Source: Aphrophora alni (lineage: Eukaryota > Arthropoda > Insecta > Hemiptera > Aphrophoridae). From it: a stretch of 64,000 nucleotides of DNA. The stretch is taken from the NCBI GenBank assembly GCA_963513935.1, contig OY740768.1, positions 63,406,786-63,470,785 of the forward strand, read 5' to 3'. Every line of letters begins with the position of its first letter. The stretch's first letter is position 1. This document shows, in pieces, positions 16,508 through 29,704 of the stretch. The notes under the pieces are model-generated. The model was not told the origin of the DNA and did not search any database. It was given only the letters and a program-made list of their open reading frames with translations. The position numbers and the translations under genes are program-made.

Positions 16508-17029
16508 TATTTAGAAATATATCTTTGATATATTTGAATAGTTCACCTATTATTTCACAAACATTATTTAAAAATGTCAAACTTCAGGAAAGAAACAAAA
16601 ACACTTATGGATAACACTTTTAACACTTCTCGTTGATTGCCTAAATCAGAGTTCTTTTTTAAAACATAAAATAAAATAACCCAGCAAGGATCTTAAATCG
16701 GCGACTAAAATCATTTCCTACTATGCAAAATGTATAATTCAAAATAATAGGAACATGTGTTATCTAAATAATACGTTGCGTATAAACAGTTTTTCATGTT
16801 ATAGTAGTTTTGTACCGTAATTAATTATTTATTAATTACACCTTATACTATTCTATGAATGTAAGTTAATAACAAGAAGTAAAATTTTGACTATTTGAGG
16901 ATTTTACGAAATCTATAAGTTTTCATGAAAACTTTATTAAATGGTCTGTCAATTTGATCTTATTCTCAAGTATTTCATATTATAAAACTTAATCTTGTAA
17001 ATACCCATCTCAACAAAGTACAACAGATT
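15817..17029. other. AT-rich spacer
   Basis: Holds one AT microsatellite (listed separately). Nothing else was recognised. Confidence 0.4.
16458..16503. repeat. (AT)n microsatellite
   Basis: About 46 bases of alternating AT. Confidence 0.95.
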
Positions 17030-18150
17030 CAATGAAATGATCATCTAGACCTTTTGAACACGACGGGACGCTTAAAGGCTACACCCACAATGTCTATACA
17101 GTACTCCACAAGGTGCACGACACAATATAAATATTCCAGAACATTATTAAACATTCCCAAAATATAATTGTCACAAGTTTTTATAAGACTATGGTGGAAT
17201 ATATGATACAACAGCCAAGACTGGTATATTATAATTAATTAATGTTAGTTTATAGTACTATTCTCTCGACATGTAGACAGCACGTATCCATCCATACACC
17301 CTCCCCTCCACCCACCTTTCATACAGATCTAAAACTCCTAGAACCCAAATTATCCCGAAGAATCATGTTCCCAACCATTCCTACAGAGAACAAACATCTT
17401 TACAACACACAAATCTCCCTCTAACACAATGCTTGATCACTCTCCAATCTGTGATATCCACAATAAGGGTTCCCGTATATCATTTCACAGCTATATAGAA
17501 CGTTTAATAATTATGCGCCAATTCCTCTGAGATGTGAAAACCACTCGTGTACATTCTTAAAGGACTACACCATAGTAGCCACAGATGGACAGTCTGTGAG
17601 TATAATATCTGGCAAGCAACTTAACAACTCCCAAACGAAAATAACGGGCGTGTATTTCGCCCTATGTGAAAGGATATCGAAGACGATATCTGAGGCCTGT
17701 GCTGCACACCAATTCACCGAAGGAAACCTAAGGAGACAGCACGGCACTGCACGTTCCATTTTGATACAAAGTATGGGGGACCTTCAAAACGAGGATCACT
17801 AGCGCCAAATTCACCATGACACATCCCCACCCATCAAACCCATGTGATATGCGACAAACCTCATACGAATATCAATATACCACCAGATACACTAGGAACG
17901 TTGAAAATAACCATAACCTGCCACTGCTCCTTGACTGCAGGTAACACTATCTTAATAAACAAACAGTTCCCATGTGATAGTAAACAGCCCTGGAGCCAAT
18001 CATATCATTCCTATTGTTTGTACCACACTAACTTCCCAAATTGTAAAACCCTTCTCCACCAAAGTCATACCAAATTGCTTCGGAATCCACTCTAACGTTG
18101 CCAAATGTATACATATTTATAAAAATGTAGATAATAAAATGTATATTACG
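17030..18150 (+). pseudogene. Frameshifted coding remnant, possibly an envelope-glycoprotein-like gene
   Basis: The segment is distinctly less AT-rich than its flanks and holds long stretches of sensible protein in shifting + frames: an open piece around 17040-17110; a 112-codon stop-free stretch at 17467-17802 (ending ...IQSMGDLQNEDH); a second at about 17805-18095 in another frame; and an overlapping third from about 17974. The peptides are rich in Cys, Ser, Thr and Asn with several possible N-glycosylation sites, and have short elements such as DGQSV, SGKQLN and CHCSLTAGNT that look like an extracellular or viral surface protein. I do not recognise the family with certainty. An old endogenous viral copy, or the env-like gene of a retroelement, are the best guesses. 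At least two frame changes and in-frame stops show it is not functional. No start codon, splice sites or flanking repeats were identified. Confidence 0.45.
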
Positions 18151-19330
18151 CATTAGAGTACCAGAGAGGGATTATCCTCAATTATAAGATAGCTCGTCGG
18201 TGTTGTTAGGATTAAGGATTTAAATTACTATAACAATATTATTATTATTATATTTTAATAATAGAAATATTAAGTAGTATTATCACCAGTTAAACCTTCA
18301 ATACGAGACTTATTGCAGTCATTGGGGAAAAATCAAAAAGTGTTGCAACTCCATGGCTTGAACCCTATTTACACAACATAGATAGTGAAGTTCTACAGAA
18401 ACCCTTAGTAACCTAGAAACGGAGTCAGTTGGTTGAGAGACGTTTGATGAACGAAGGCACTCTGCCGGCCAACCTAGAGACATGAACGTTTAAATATATT
18501 GTACCGTCAAAATTTACTTTAACACAAATATTTTATCTTTTGGTAGGGATCAATGAACTTGTGAAATGTCAGGTGCAGGCGTTTTCATTAGTGATACCAA
18601 AAAAACTCTATATTTTTTAGTATTGAAAATTGGATGTTAAACATTAATTAGGGCACAAACAGTTTTTAACAAAATACGGTATTCTAGAATAATTTTGTAA
18701 TTACATAAAACTTGGTCCTTTTATAAAGCATCTCTTTTATAATTTAAGATATTTATATATTTCTTTACATAGTTGAATGTTCTTAAGTTGTTTTATAACC
18801 GGCTTAATTCATAATGTACATTGTGGGATTTGTTGACGAGGGTGCCAAAAGCAAACCACCCGACACGAGTAATGGCCTAACTTCTAGCAACTATGATTAT
18901 TATCGCTGTGCGGAGCCAAGAAGACTAACTTTATTAAAGACATCATCACATTCGCGACACCCGGTACCGGATTTACTACATTGCGGTTTCTAACTTAACT
19001 TCGTCTTGTAACTTGCAACCCTTGCCATAAATTCAAACTTACTTTTATATTTTTTGTTGTTTTAAGTGAAAACTTTATTCAAAAAATAGTTTGTAACAAC
19101 TTATGCGACCTATATGCTATACTTCGAAACTCATTTTTACTTTCAGTTTTAATATATCAATTCTTGTGGTATTTTAATTTAGTAATCAAAGCATATTTTC
19201 ATTATATAAGTCGATATATGCAATATGAAAGCTGCTTTTAACATAATTATAATATTAAAATTAGCTCAAATGATTTAATTTGAGTGGTTTGTCTTAATAA
19301 TAAGTAATTAAAAAGTGTACCTTTATATAT
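18151..19330. other. Spacer with two moderate-GC patches
   Basis: Patches at about 18340-18480 and 18800-19020 are richer in GC than their surroundings but have no open reading frame of note. They may be decayed repeats. No other feature was seen. Confidence 0.35.
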
Positions 19331-19358
19331 AGAGTGGACACAAAATCTTTCCTGATTC
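19331..19358. repeat. Probable terminal sequence of the mariner-like element
   Basis: The sequence 'agagtggacacaaaatcttt' lies about 270 bases beyond the transposase C-terminus, where a terminal inverted repeat is expected. A weakly similar inverted sequence, 'ttgtctggacacc' at about 20284-20296, could be the other end, giving an element of about 960 bp. The match is too loose to be sure. Confidence 0.3.
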
Positions 19359-19599
19359 AAAGACCTATTTATAACTATATATAGTCAGAATGAATGATTG
19401 TATGGTATGTCATCGCTAGTTTTTGTTGTTTTTAGGTTGATAATGACAACAAGGATTATTGGTCAGGTTATAAAAACGTGAAATAATAAAAATGGTAACG
19501 AACACAAAATACATATTTATTATTTTATTTTTTACTCAGAAAATAACACATATTAGGTTTTTTTCCGATATCATTTATTTCAATAAACTTCAGTTTTTA

Positions 19600-19910
19600 G
19601 TAGATTGCAGTACATCAAGACGGTATTAAATTAATGACCAAGTCTTGAATAACTTTTCTTCTGTGATGATTGCAATTGCGTCTCTTTTCTTTCTCTTCAA
19701 CGTGTTCCTATCAGCAATCGGCGTTAAGTGCGCAGTATCATTAACGCAACCCCATAGGCTAAAGCCAAGAGAGAGATGTGATATCTGGTTGAGCGAGGAG
19801 GCCAATGTTTTGGCCTATCTCGACCATTCTTTCTACTGGCGAAAGCATCATTTAAAAAAAAAATACCTCACAAACACTGCCCAATGTGGCGGTGCCCAGT
19901 CTTACTGACA
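19600..19910 (-). pseudogene. Decayed mariner-like (Tc1/mariner superfamily) transposase, C-terminal half
   Basis: On the minus strand, from 19910 downward, I read: DWAPPHWAVFVRYF at about 19860-19901, matching the QxDGAPPH block that carries the second catalytic Asp; then KHWPPRS at about 19790-19810, matching the WPPRSPDLTPLDF block; then, after a one-base frame change, PDIT and FSLWG (about 19751-19790), matching xFxLWGxxK; then RDAIAIITEE (19656-19683) and YRLDV (about 19611-19627), typical of the C-terminus in arthropod elements. Frameshifts and stops make it inactive. The region upstream of the second Asp was not recovered. In the + orientation the same stretch gives a spurious 87-codon ORF. 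Confidence 0.8.
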
Positions 19911-21138
19911 CACTAGGCAAGACTGAAATTCTTCTAGTTGAGCACAATATACAACTATAATTGAGATATACAAGTATAAATATATGATGTTACCGTGGGT
20001 TAAGCAAAAGTATTGAAGCTATATTTTATTGTGCAATAGGCCGCACCACGTATCCATTTTTAGATTGTTTCTTTTTTTAAATAAAAAAACACGAATTTTT
20101 ACTACTCTATATTTGAAAATTGTGCCTGCTTACTTTGCCAGATTTGTGAAACGTGACCTTTCGTGAAAATCACATGTGCTTAAGGTAATTTTGTAATCAC
20201 CAATGTGGTCTAATATCTTAATAGCTAACGTAGTACGGCGAGGGTAATCAGTTGACTTTTAAGAAAATGCACATTTTGAACTTTGTCTGGACACCGTTTT
20301 TTCAAACAAATCCTAATTGTGGTACGAAAATTTTAAATTTAGTTTGAAGCAATACGTGTTGATTAACAGTGACTACGTGTAAAATATTCTCGCACATCAA
20401 TAGTTTTTTCTGTAACACTAGGTCTATCTGAGTCTTGCAGTAACCAAACTTCCAGTCTCCTTGAACTTTTTATACCAGTGTTCAATGTTTTAAGGCGGAG
20501 GTCCCTTTCTGAACTTTTTATGAACTGCAATAGGTTATTTGGGTTCATACTTACTTCTTACATCATATTTTGTGTTCCAGCTAATGTCAGAATGTCCAAC
20601 AGTGGTTTTGTTGTTAGAGTTATCTGATTAGTAGAAACCGAAACGCTCAGGTTCAGAATATCCTTCATCAGATTATCCCTATAGCAGTTGACTTCAAGGA
20701 AACCGTTCATTCAGACTGTACTGTTCTCAAACTTATATACGACTATTGATAATAAATTGGAATTTAGGCTTTTAATAACTTATACGTAAACATTAGAATG
20801 TATATTTATAGTAGTCATGTTATTTTTAAAACAAAACAAATTGGCAAACCTATTGCACATTTAGGTAAATTTGTAAATGTTCGATTATAAATTAATTAAG
20901 ACGTCGGCAAAGCAAGAAGGAAGTGGATATGTTTATTTTTAAATCATTTTGAAATCAGCTTCCTGTTTCCCAAGTATATAAGCTCGTTAAATTCAAGCAT
21001 AATTGGATCTAATTAGTTTCAAATGTAAGTTATTTTTTAATATTTTTTTCTTAAAACATAAAACTAACTTTGCAACTTACATTAATTTCATACCGAATAA
21101 TTATTATACATTTAGCGGCTACATTATTTTCAAATTAG

Positions 21139-21141
<3 letters not shown>

Positions 21142-21175
<34 letters not shown>
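21142..21175. repeat. (AT)n microsatellite
   Basis: About 34 bases of alternating AT. Confidence 0.93.
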
Positions 21176-21179
<4 letters not shown>

Positions 21180-24021
21180 GTCACTGAGATAAAAACATAA
21201 TTAATTAAAAAAAGTAATAACCTAAACCACTGAAAATTTAGTAAGAATTTATTCTTTTTATTTTCAAAACAAAAATTATAAATGAAGTTTAAAAAACGTT
21301 CTCCGTCATTTTATACACGTATGACGTTTCAAACAGTATACAACGATTAATTTGACAAAACTAAGTCCTGCTAGATAAAAATAAAATTATACAATTTAGA
21401 ATATTGCAACGAATAATAACAAACCATTTAATCAATAAATTGGTTTGTTTTTTATTAGACACAGATTTTTATTCCTATACCAATAGATAAATAGTAAACC
21501 ATCGTTCTAACAATGAATTGAGATTAATAACTGTTTTCATTATCATATGTAATAAAATGGGTATTAATTACTTGTGATCTGGGTAATTGGGTAAATGTAA
21601 GCTAGTATTTAAACAACATGATACGTAGACAAGAATATTAATATTTTTTAAAATTATTAACTTTTTATCATGAAATAACAAACTCTTATATACAGTACTA
21701 ACATCGAGTTTAAAAAATATTGTATAATTGATTAAAGAGATATGCACTATAAAGTGAACATTTTAGATATAAGTATTTAAAATATGAGTTTTTATACAAC
21801 GAAATCAAAAACATTTTGAATTATTCAATCTAAGTTATACACGACCCTCAAGTGATACAAATAATATGATTGAAATGTTTCAGATCTGAATTTATTCCAT
21901 TATTTATATTCTCCACAACGGTCAGTGAATTTCTGTAAAAGCTTTTGGTTATCAACATGTTTGTCTCTCTCTTGGTTTCAGTAACGTTAGGGCAACAGTA
22001 AACAAGTCACAAAGAGATTCTAGTCTCAATGTTACACAATAACAGTGGGCTATATTTTACGTCTGTCCTTTGTTAAAAATCAAGACCTCTGTTCTAGGCG
22101 GGGCATTTCATATTGATGGACGATCGTGCTTTCTATAGGTGCAAGTGGAACAATACTAATATGCGTAAATTGTATCATGATATCTACAGACCTTATTATT
22201 TATATACAAGTATTTGTGTTTGTTTTTTTTACTAACTTTTTTCTATGATTTATTTTTACGTTAAACTCTCCTCTATTCGCTCTAGTGATTAATATTTAAA
22301 ACAAATAAAATTTAATTAACAATAAGTCTTCTTCACTCTTCTAATGTGCAGTTTAATATTCATCATGACTAAAATTTGTCTTTGTCGTGGCCTTATTTAT
22401 TTTATATTAACCGTTTTACAATTGTGGATTTACTCTTGTGTGTACTCTAAACTATTCTCCAAAATGGGTTTTTATCCTAAAACGTGACATGCCATTGTAG
22501 GTTTGAGACTGGCATAAAGTACAACTTTTAATATTATCAATGTTTGAGTTAATTTAAAATCTTATCTCTTTTATAAATTTTGTAGGGATATATGGATTTA
22601 TTTTAAATAGCTTTTTTTCTAACTAAAATTGCCTTTTAAAGACAAAATTTAAAAAATACCTACTGGTTGATTCAACGAATATACAGAAAAAAAGGGAAGC
22701 GGAAATTCTATTGCTGTACAATAATGTAAATTTAAGTTTAAATTTAAAATGCCAATTTAAAATAGTGTCTTTTAATAATGAAAAGTACGGCTTCTTCATT
22801 ACACTTCTTCAAAACAGTTGAACTAACTTAGCAATGAAGTGTCAAACTTCACCACTCCATCGCACCAGAAATTTAAATAAGTAATTTTGCTGAAAATCTT
22901 TATTCATGTTGGAGGTAAGTTTATTAATAAATGTAAAAAGTGAAATATTAACTTTTGCAGAAGTTTAAAATAAACTTTGTACCTAAAGTTTGAATGTCGA
23001 GTGTTCCGTTTCTGATAACCTGGAGAACAAATTTCAGTTTCAAGTGACTTGACAAACTGTTGACAGCACGAGGCATTCTGTAATTGGTTTATACCGCTAA
23101 AATATTTTATCACGATATAAGATTCATTACTATTTACTATGTTCCATTGTATTTCAAATGTTCCTGATTATAGGTAATATTCGAGGTCGTTTATTTTTTC
23201 AACACTATTTCTTTTCCAAACTTGTAAAAATAAGTAGGATTTATAGTAAATATTATTATTTTAAATAACGAAAGTGAGAACAAACATAAACTTCCTCCTA
23301 CTGTCTTAACTATCTTCCCACGAAATAAAACACCTTTTAAGGTAAAGAACACATCCACGATATGAAGTTTTCAATTATAACACGAAAAAAAAATTAACCT
23401 TACTGTTCTAAGGGAAATATAATTTGATTTGTTTATTTAGTTATTACTCTTATGTTTGTTATAAGTTAGGTTTAGAAATGTTTTTAGTTTAGAATAAGAA
23501 TTAACCTTCCCTCTGAACATACGAGATAAATGTAAACTAAACTATTACCCTTTTTCTAGTGTGTCGATCTGTTGAACGCCACATTTCATTTAAATATTCA
23601 AAATATTAAATCTATTGATTCGACGAATAAGTTGTGGTCTATCAATATAAAAAGTTCCAATAACAAATCTAATCATATACTTTAAACAAAGAGGATATAA
23701 GATTCCATTTTGGGTGAAATGATGGTATACAAATATTTGTTTTAAAACCTACACAATTTACTGTTTTTTATTGGTTTACTGTTATTTAAATAAACATGAA
23801 TATAAGATGTGATATATCTCCCGAATACTAGTCTGTATATTTTTTATTTAATTATATACGATTATATAATAATTATTATTTCCAGTTAATATGGTAATGC
23901 GTTCATTATATTTTATTTAAGTTAACCATATAATAGCTTTAAAATATTTTTTTTTCGTCTTTAGTGTAAAATATAATTAATAAGGTCAAATTTCTCTTAT
24001 AATTATCAATAAATCAATAGA

Positions 24022-24024
<3 letters not shown>

Positions 24025-24074
<50 letters not shown>
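24025..24074. repeat. (TA)n microsatellite
   Basis: About 50 bases of TA followed by 'aatataatataa'. Confidence 0.95.
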
Positions 24075-24079
<5 letters not shown>

Positions 24080-24388
24080 ATATAATTAACAGCAAAATTT
24101 ATAAACCCTTTTTTTGTTTATCATAAGTTAAATTATATCCAACAACGAATTCAAAATCAATGTTTAAATTACATTGTAAAACGAATTTAGAAAAGTAAAG
24201 TTCAGCACAAAATTAATGCAGTATGTTATTTGTTTTGAGAAAAAAATGTGTTTTGCTTCTAGAAGACTAGATTTATACTTTCAATTTTCGGATAGTATAC
24301 TTATTTAAAAAAAATATATATAAAAAAAATTTAAAAAAACATTGGGAGTTGTAGGCATCGTTTCGTGTTATCTTAATTAATATTTTAA

Positions 24389-24437
24389 TATGTTAATATT
24401 AATATTAACATATTGACGTGGCGTCAATATGTTAATA
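24389..24437. repeat. Two overlapping perfect palindromes
   Basis: 24389-24412 is a 24-base perfect palindrome (halves tatgttaatatt/aatattaacata). Overlapping it, 24403-24418 (tattaacatattgacg) is exactly repeated inverted at 24422-24437 with only the spacer tgg between. The middle arm can therefore pair with either neighbour. No function is known. Cruciform formation or a fold-back duplication are possible. Confidence 0.9.
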
Positions 24438-27400
24438 AATGCAATATACTTATATTGTTACAACAGAAAAAACCCCAAATCGTATTAGAATAAAATTAAA
24501 TAGTCACCATTGGAAAAAGTTAGAAATGTAAGTATCAAATATTTTAAATAATTTTTATTGTTAGGGAGCTTCAGATTTTATTAAATAAATCAAGGAAAAT
24601 AAATAAAAGTGACACTTAAAAATAATTGTTTTTGATCGAAATTAAAATTATTTTTACATTATTTATTTTTGTACTCAACTTCAATAAAGAAAGATATTTT
24701 TTAGTTTCCTATGTGAAAATATTACTGATAAATAAACATCATAAAAATCTGTTGTCCGACAAAATCAAGTCGTATTTGAAGGAAAATAAGCACGATACCT
24801 AATGAAGGTTTTCTAATGGATATTATAACCAATTTTTTTTTTATTTCCTTGATGTAAATGAATCAAAATTGCGATTGAGTCCAATACTTGCAATGCATGT
24901 GAAGTATTGTACGTGGTTTTAGAAAAAAGCGTTATATCTAGTTTCAGTTCATATCAGTGAGTGTTGTATATGAGTACGATGGTTCCAATATTGTAAATAC
25001 AATTTAGTTAACGTTTAAGTAAATGTATCTCCGATATTAAAATTTATAAAAAAAGAAGGAATGAAAAATATTAAATATTATGTGTACATAAAAATTAGGT
25101 ACTAGTGGAAACCTCATCGTTTAACGCCCTCCTTCACCTCAGAGTAACTGTTTAGTTAAGACTTAATATCTCAATCGGTGTATATGTAGAAATTAATAAA
25201 TTGTTTCTTAAAATTATGTTTTGTTTTATTTTATTATTACTATTTCTTTAAATTATGTTTAACGTCATATTTTTAATATTTTGTACAGAAGTTTAGTTAT
25301 ATTTTTCTAAATTGTGTTATTGTAGTATGAAAAACAGCAACTCATTTCCTTATTATCGTAATATCCTCCTTCAACGTAATTTTGTGATGTATTCAAAATC
25401 CTATTATAATAAACTGGGCAAGCATAAGTGCAGGGGCGCATGCTTTACAACCTACCATGAATAGTGTATTCAGGGCCTTTATATCTGTAATTGAACATAG
25501 TTTTAAACGATTCAGGTTACAACTATGCACAATGGAGAATTATTTCTATCCTTTTTGTCATTATTGCAGTAGTAGATCTAATATATATACTTATCTCAGT
25601 CACGAACTTGCAACATCTATACTGTAAATTCGTAAAATAAAAAAAATTCTCAAAAAATTTGTTTGTTATTTCTAGTTTAAAATATATGATAGATACTAGT
25701 GAATTTTGAAACCAAAACTAATTTAAAATCATTACTTTTCTATACTTCAGATTTGTTGAAATAAATAAAAATATCAGAACATATGGGGTCGCATAATAAC
25801 AGGCCTGTTAATATAATACATTATTTGTAGTTTAACTTTCAAAAACACATAGTTAAACTACACAAAGACCGTTGTGGATGAATTGCGGTCTTTAATTCGT
25901 TTCATCCGCAATTTCATTAAGAAACCAGGAACATCTCATTTTCGTGAGCACCTCCTGAAACACTCATTTATAAATAATAATATAATAAGAAGGCCTAGAT
26001 TATAGTCAGGATTTTCAGTACATACTACTATAATAATATATAGTATAGTATTGAATCATCGAAATTAAATTTTTGCTAAAATTCGTTTTTATATACATAT
26101 TTATTTATTTTTTGTTTTCATTTTCTGGACTAATTCTTTGCTTTTTAGTTTTGACATTTTAATTTTTAGGTCTCGGCTGAAAGCCTAATCGTGTTTACTT
26201 TATTATTGTAAACTTTATATTAATGCACTTTAGACCATTCAAAAGGATATGCCACTTTCTTAAACTATATCTTTATTTTAACCCACACTATTTAACCTAA
26301 AATTCTGACTAATTTGATCCTTTAAAGAATAAATTAATGAGTAAACGTTTCAATTGAATAATGGTAACATCTTTTAATTAACAATTCAACCAATGCATTA
26401 ATATAACCATTTAATTAAAAGTCATTACATTGTGAATTTATCGGATATAAAACTTATTTTCGTATACATTATTAGTTTACGTTGTACAAAACTTGATAAC
26501 AAAGTTGTAAATGCAGACTTTAGTCTGTTATTAAAGCTTCTTTATCGAAGTCAAGTTATTTGGTTGCAAAATACTTGAGTAATATAATGTAATTTATTGC
26601 AGAGTGCGCTATCTAGAGTCATGTAGGTGGAACGACAAAATAGCAGCGATAATGGAACGGCGCATGGCAATAATTAAGGTGTAGGATATCCGCCATAACT
26701 GTAATATATCAAGCTTTCAAACTTGTATTTCCTCTAGGGCTTCAGTAATGTATAAATACAATTATACAGGCGGAATATCGGCATCATTTCCTTCCCTAGA
26801 GAAGTATAAATACAACAAAACAAGTAATTCTCAACTTGAGGACAGAATAAAAAACAAAATCAACGTGTGGGCTATGATGAATGATGTGGCCCTATGGTCA
26901 TTATATACTTTCCAGTTAATAAATCATCTCTGACATTTTGCATTTTGCTAATGAACTTTACGACCTGTATCTCATCATGACAGAGTTGAAACGAAAATAC
27001 GGTTACCTGATCTTTACTTCAGATGAATCAGCATTATGTACAAATTTATAAACATGAAGCTTTATCCATACATCACTTACAGAATTTGAATTCTAGTTTA
27101 TTACTTTTCATTTTTAGTTTTTTCACACACAAAAATAAATACGGTATATTACATCAATTATAGTTCTTCAATTATTTCATAAACAAGTAGTTTTGTACTC
27201 TGTGAGGAAGGAGGGAATACAGAACAAAAATAAAGTACAATGTAATTAAATTGTACTATGTTTCTGCTTGGTCGTTCATAATTACATTGGCTAATAAAGC
27301 ACCGTAATTTTGTAACTTAGTATTTTCATCCTTTTAGTTATTTTGAAGTACCTGTAATTGTTTTTTTGTTTTTTGTGTTTTCAAAAATGTTCTATTCTCA

Positions 27401-27659
27401 CAAAAAAAACCTATGCTCTCTTATATGTAGTAGGCAAGCAATAAGTAGAAATGAGGAGTTTTTATACAGTAAATATTTAAAATGAAATCACTGCAAAAAG
27501 CTTTACCCGGAGATGATATCAACGTGAATCAGTGGTATTTTATCAATTTATTAAAAATATATAATTTTAAAACCTTTAACTTTAGAATTACTTTAAATAT
27601 CATGTAAATATTATGATCGAAATCATTAGTTGAAACGTAGGTTTGTGCACATGTAACAA

Positions 27660-27687
27660 CTGAAGAATATAATTTAGTCATTGAAAC
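27660..27687 (+). repeat. Fragment of the CTGANGA/GAAAC repeat family
   Basis: CTGAAGA at 27660-27666 is followed after exactly 16 bases by GAAAC at 27683-27687. The 16-base spacer ends 'tagtcatt', as in the 42.7-kb copy. Flanking arms are eroded. Confidence 0.45.
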
Positions 27688-28707
27688 GTCAATAACGTTG
27701 TTTAAATTGTGGAAATTTTTGTTTTTTTCTTCATTTTTTTAATTGAAGTTTCTATTTATTATTTATTTCACGTGAATGGAGTTGTTGTTATATCATCAAT
27801 TAAACAAAAGTCAGGCCTACTTAGAATAAAAAAAAACACAAGTCTTAGCACATATAAATGCATTATGAAAGACGTCAATGTGTGTACTAGTTAAAATATT
27901 AAACACATGTTCAACTGAATACGTGAACAATTTTTTTTTTCTTTTATATATATATATATTTTAATTTTTTATTTTGGAGTTCAAATATTACCTATAAATT
28001 AATAACAAATACTTCGAAAGAAAAAGAGAAAACTTGGAATAAATCCCAATTCAGGTCTAAAATGATATATATAATTAAATGGCTTTATGTTCAATATTTT
28101 TTTTACCTTTGTTGTTTCTTTTCAAAGTCCTTCTTTGTTCTCTCCTTCGATTTCATCATTCAGGCATTATCAAATCTCATTTATTGTTTTTTTTATACTA
28201 GCATTGATTTAATAAGTGCCAATTGTTTATGATAAATAAAACACATATACACCACAATTACGAAAATATATAATTATTATTATCTTGAGTATCATATTCG
28301 TATCAAAAAACATGGACGAAGACACACGTGTGTTCCATTGTGAATAAAAAATGTTTAAATGATGAAGTTAAGTGTTGTATTTATATGTTTTCGTAAATGT
28401 GGTGTAAATGTGTGGTAATATGTGTTATCAATCGACACGCATTAAATCTATGCAAGTATGAAAATAAACCACAAATGAGATTTTATAATGCCTGAATAAG
28501 AGGCGATACAACATAATCGAAGGAGTGAACAAGGAAGGATTGTGAGCATAAAAAACTGAGGTAAATATGTTATTTATCAACACCCGTCCAACCGAGTAAT
28601 TAATGACAGGGCTTTATGTTATTTAAATAGTTAAGCTTATTTTGATATTACTTATTTGTTCATAAAATGGGAAAACCTCATTAACATTATTCCTCTTTAA
28701 AAAAAAG

Positions 28708-28960
28708 GTAGAAAAATACGTCGAAAACTTTATTAATATCGGTGTGGAAAGAAAACAAGAGATATACCACGATGAGAAAGATGAAATAGATGGATATAAC
28801 AAAAACTAGATGAAGAAAGGTGTAAATCTAACTAGGGTACCTCAAGGTTGTAACACAGTTCAGAGATTGAGCCCTTTATTACACATAATAAGGCACCTGA
28901 GGGTAATTGCGTTTATAAATGTAATACATTGTTCACAGGAAATATACACTTGGGATGATC
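28708..28960 (+). pseudogene. Probable LINE reverse-transcriptase fragment
   Basis: In one + frame an open stretch with a lysine/glutamate-rich lead (VEKYVENFINIGVERKQEIY at 28708-28767) runs to one in-frame stop at about 28807. It continues as MKKGVNLTRVPQGCN and then LSPLLHIIRH. This resembles the conserved non-LTR reverse-transcriptase block KGVRQGC-LSPLLFNIY, with a few extra residues between the QGC and LSPLL parts. The catalytic YADD-type block was not found, so only part of the domain is present and it is inactive. The assignment rests on one motif and could be wrong. Confidence 0.45.
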
Positions 28961-29282
28961 GCTATTTTTGTTTCCATCCGACAGTCATAAGTTATTTTGC
29001 TGTATTTTCTTCTTTTTTTTTCATTTCGTCAATTTTATTATACCTTCTACTTACTTTTGTTTCCATACGTTTAATTCTCACGATTATTTTATAATATCTA
29101 TATATTTTTTGGGGGTTTACAGAATGACGTTTTACCATTCCTTAAATGATATGGTATTAACGAACATTAATGTATAATATAAAATTTTGTTCAACGAAAA
29201 TTAGTACATAAATGTACCACAGTATGTTGACATATGGTCTTAAATGTATTAGAGTGGTCGATTAATTTAATTATAATTTTAA

Positions 29283-29346
29283 TGTAATATAACGCCTATG
29301 ACTTTTGGATTAGATGTAATATATCGCCTATGAATTTTGGATTATA
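29283..29346. repeat. Two tandem 32-bp units
   Basis: The unit beginning 'tgtaatataacgcctatgac' at 29283 is repeated directly at 29315 with about three differences. Confidence 0.85.
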
Positions 29347-29647
29347 AGTTTAAATAATATGAAAATCATTCTAGCACATTATGGATCTTTCAAACTATAT
29401 GAAAACAAGTTACAATGATTGATATCATCAACCTTATTTGTTGGATAGTGGGCGGGCTAGTGCTGTTTCAAATCCAATAGTACTTACACCTGCTAGGAAA
29501 ACATGACACGAGGAATAGGGCTTAAGAGGATTGCAGATTAAAATACGTTGTTAATTACTTTAACAAAGATAAATGTTTGTTAAATGCTTAGGTATTAAAA
29601 CAAAAAGTATTAGAAATTCCATTTTAGTTAGCTTAGATTATAAGTCT

Positions 29648-29651
<4 letters not shown>

Positions 29652-29702
<51 letters not shown>
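29652..29702. repeat. (AT)n microsatellite
   Basis: About 50 bases of AT. Confidence 0.95.

Positions 29703-29704
<2 letters not shown>

Larger units (their letters stand above)
20300..28700. other. AT-rich DNA with microsatellites and palindromes, no genes recognised
   Basis: Apart from the AT microsatellites at 21.1 and 24.0 kb, the palindrome cluster at 24.4 kb and the repeat scrap at 27.66 kb (all listed), nothing was recognised. At about 20610-20680, 'gaaaccgaaacgctcaggtt' followed by 'ccttcatcag' resembles the CTGATGA/GAAAC type of motif but does not fit its spacing. A moderate-GC patch lies at about 26590-26700. Confidence 0.4.

Noticed and set aside
17565..17759. Minus-strand ORF opposite the decayed coding island
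   Set aside because: The + strand frames are longer and protein-like; this is a shadow.
20610..20680. CTGATGA and GAAAC-like motifs near 20.65 kb, as another ribozyme-like copy
   Set aside because: The order and the 16-nt spacing do not fit the other copies.
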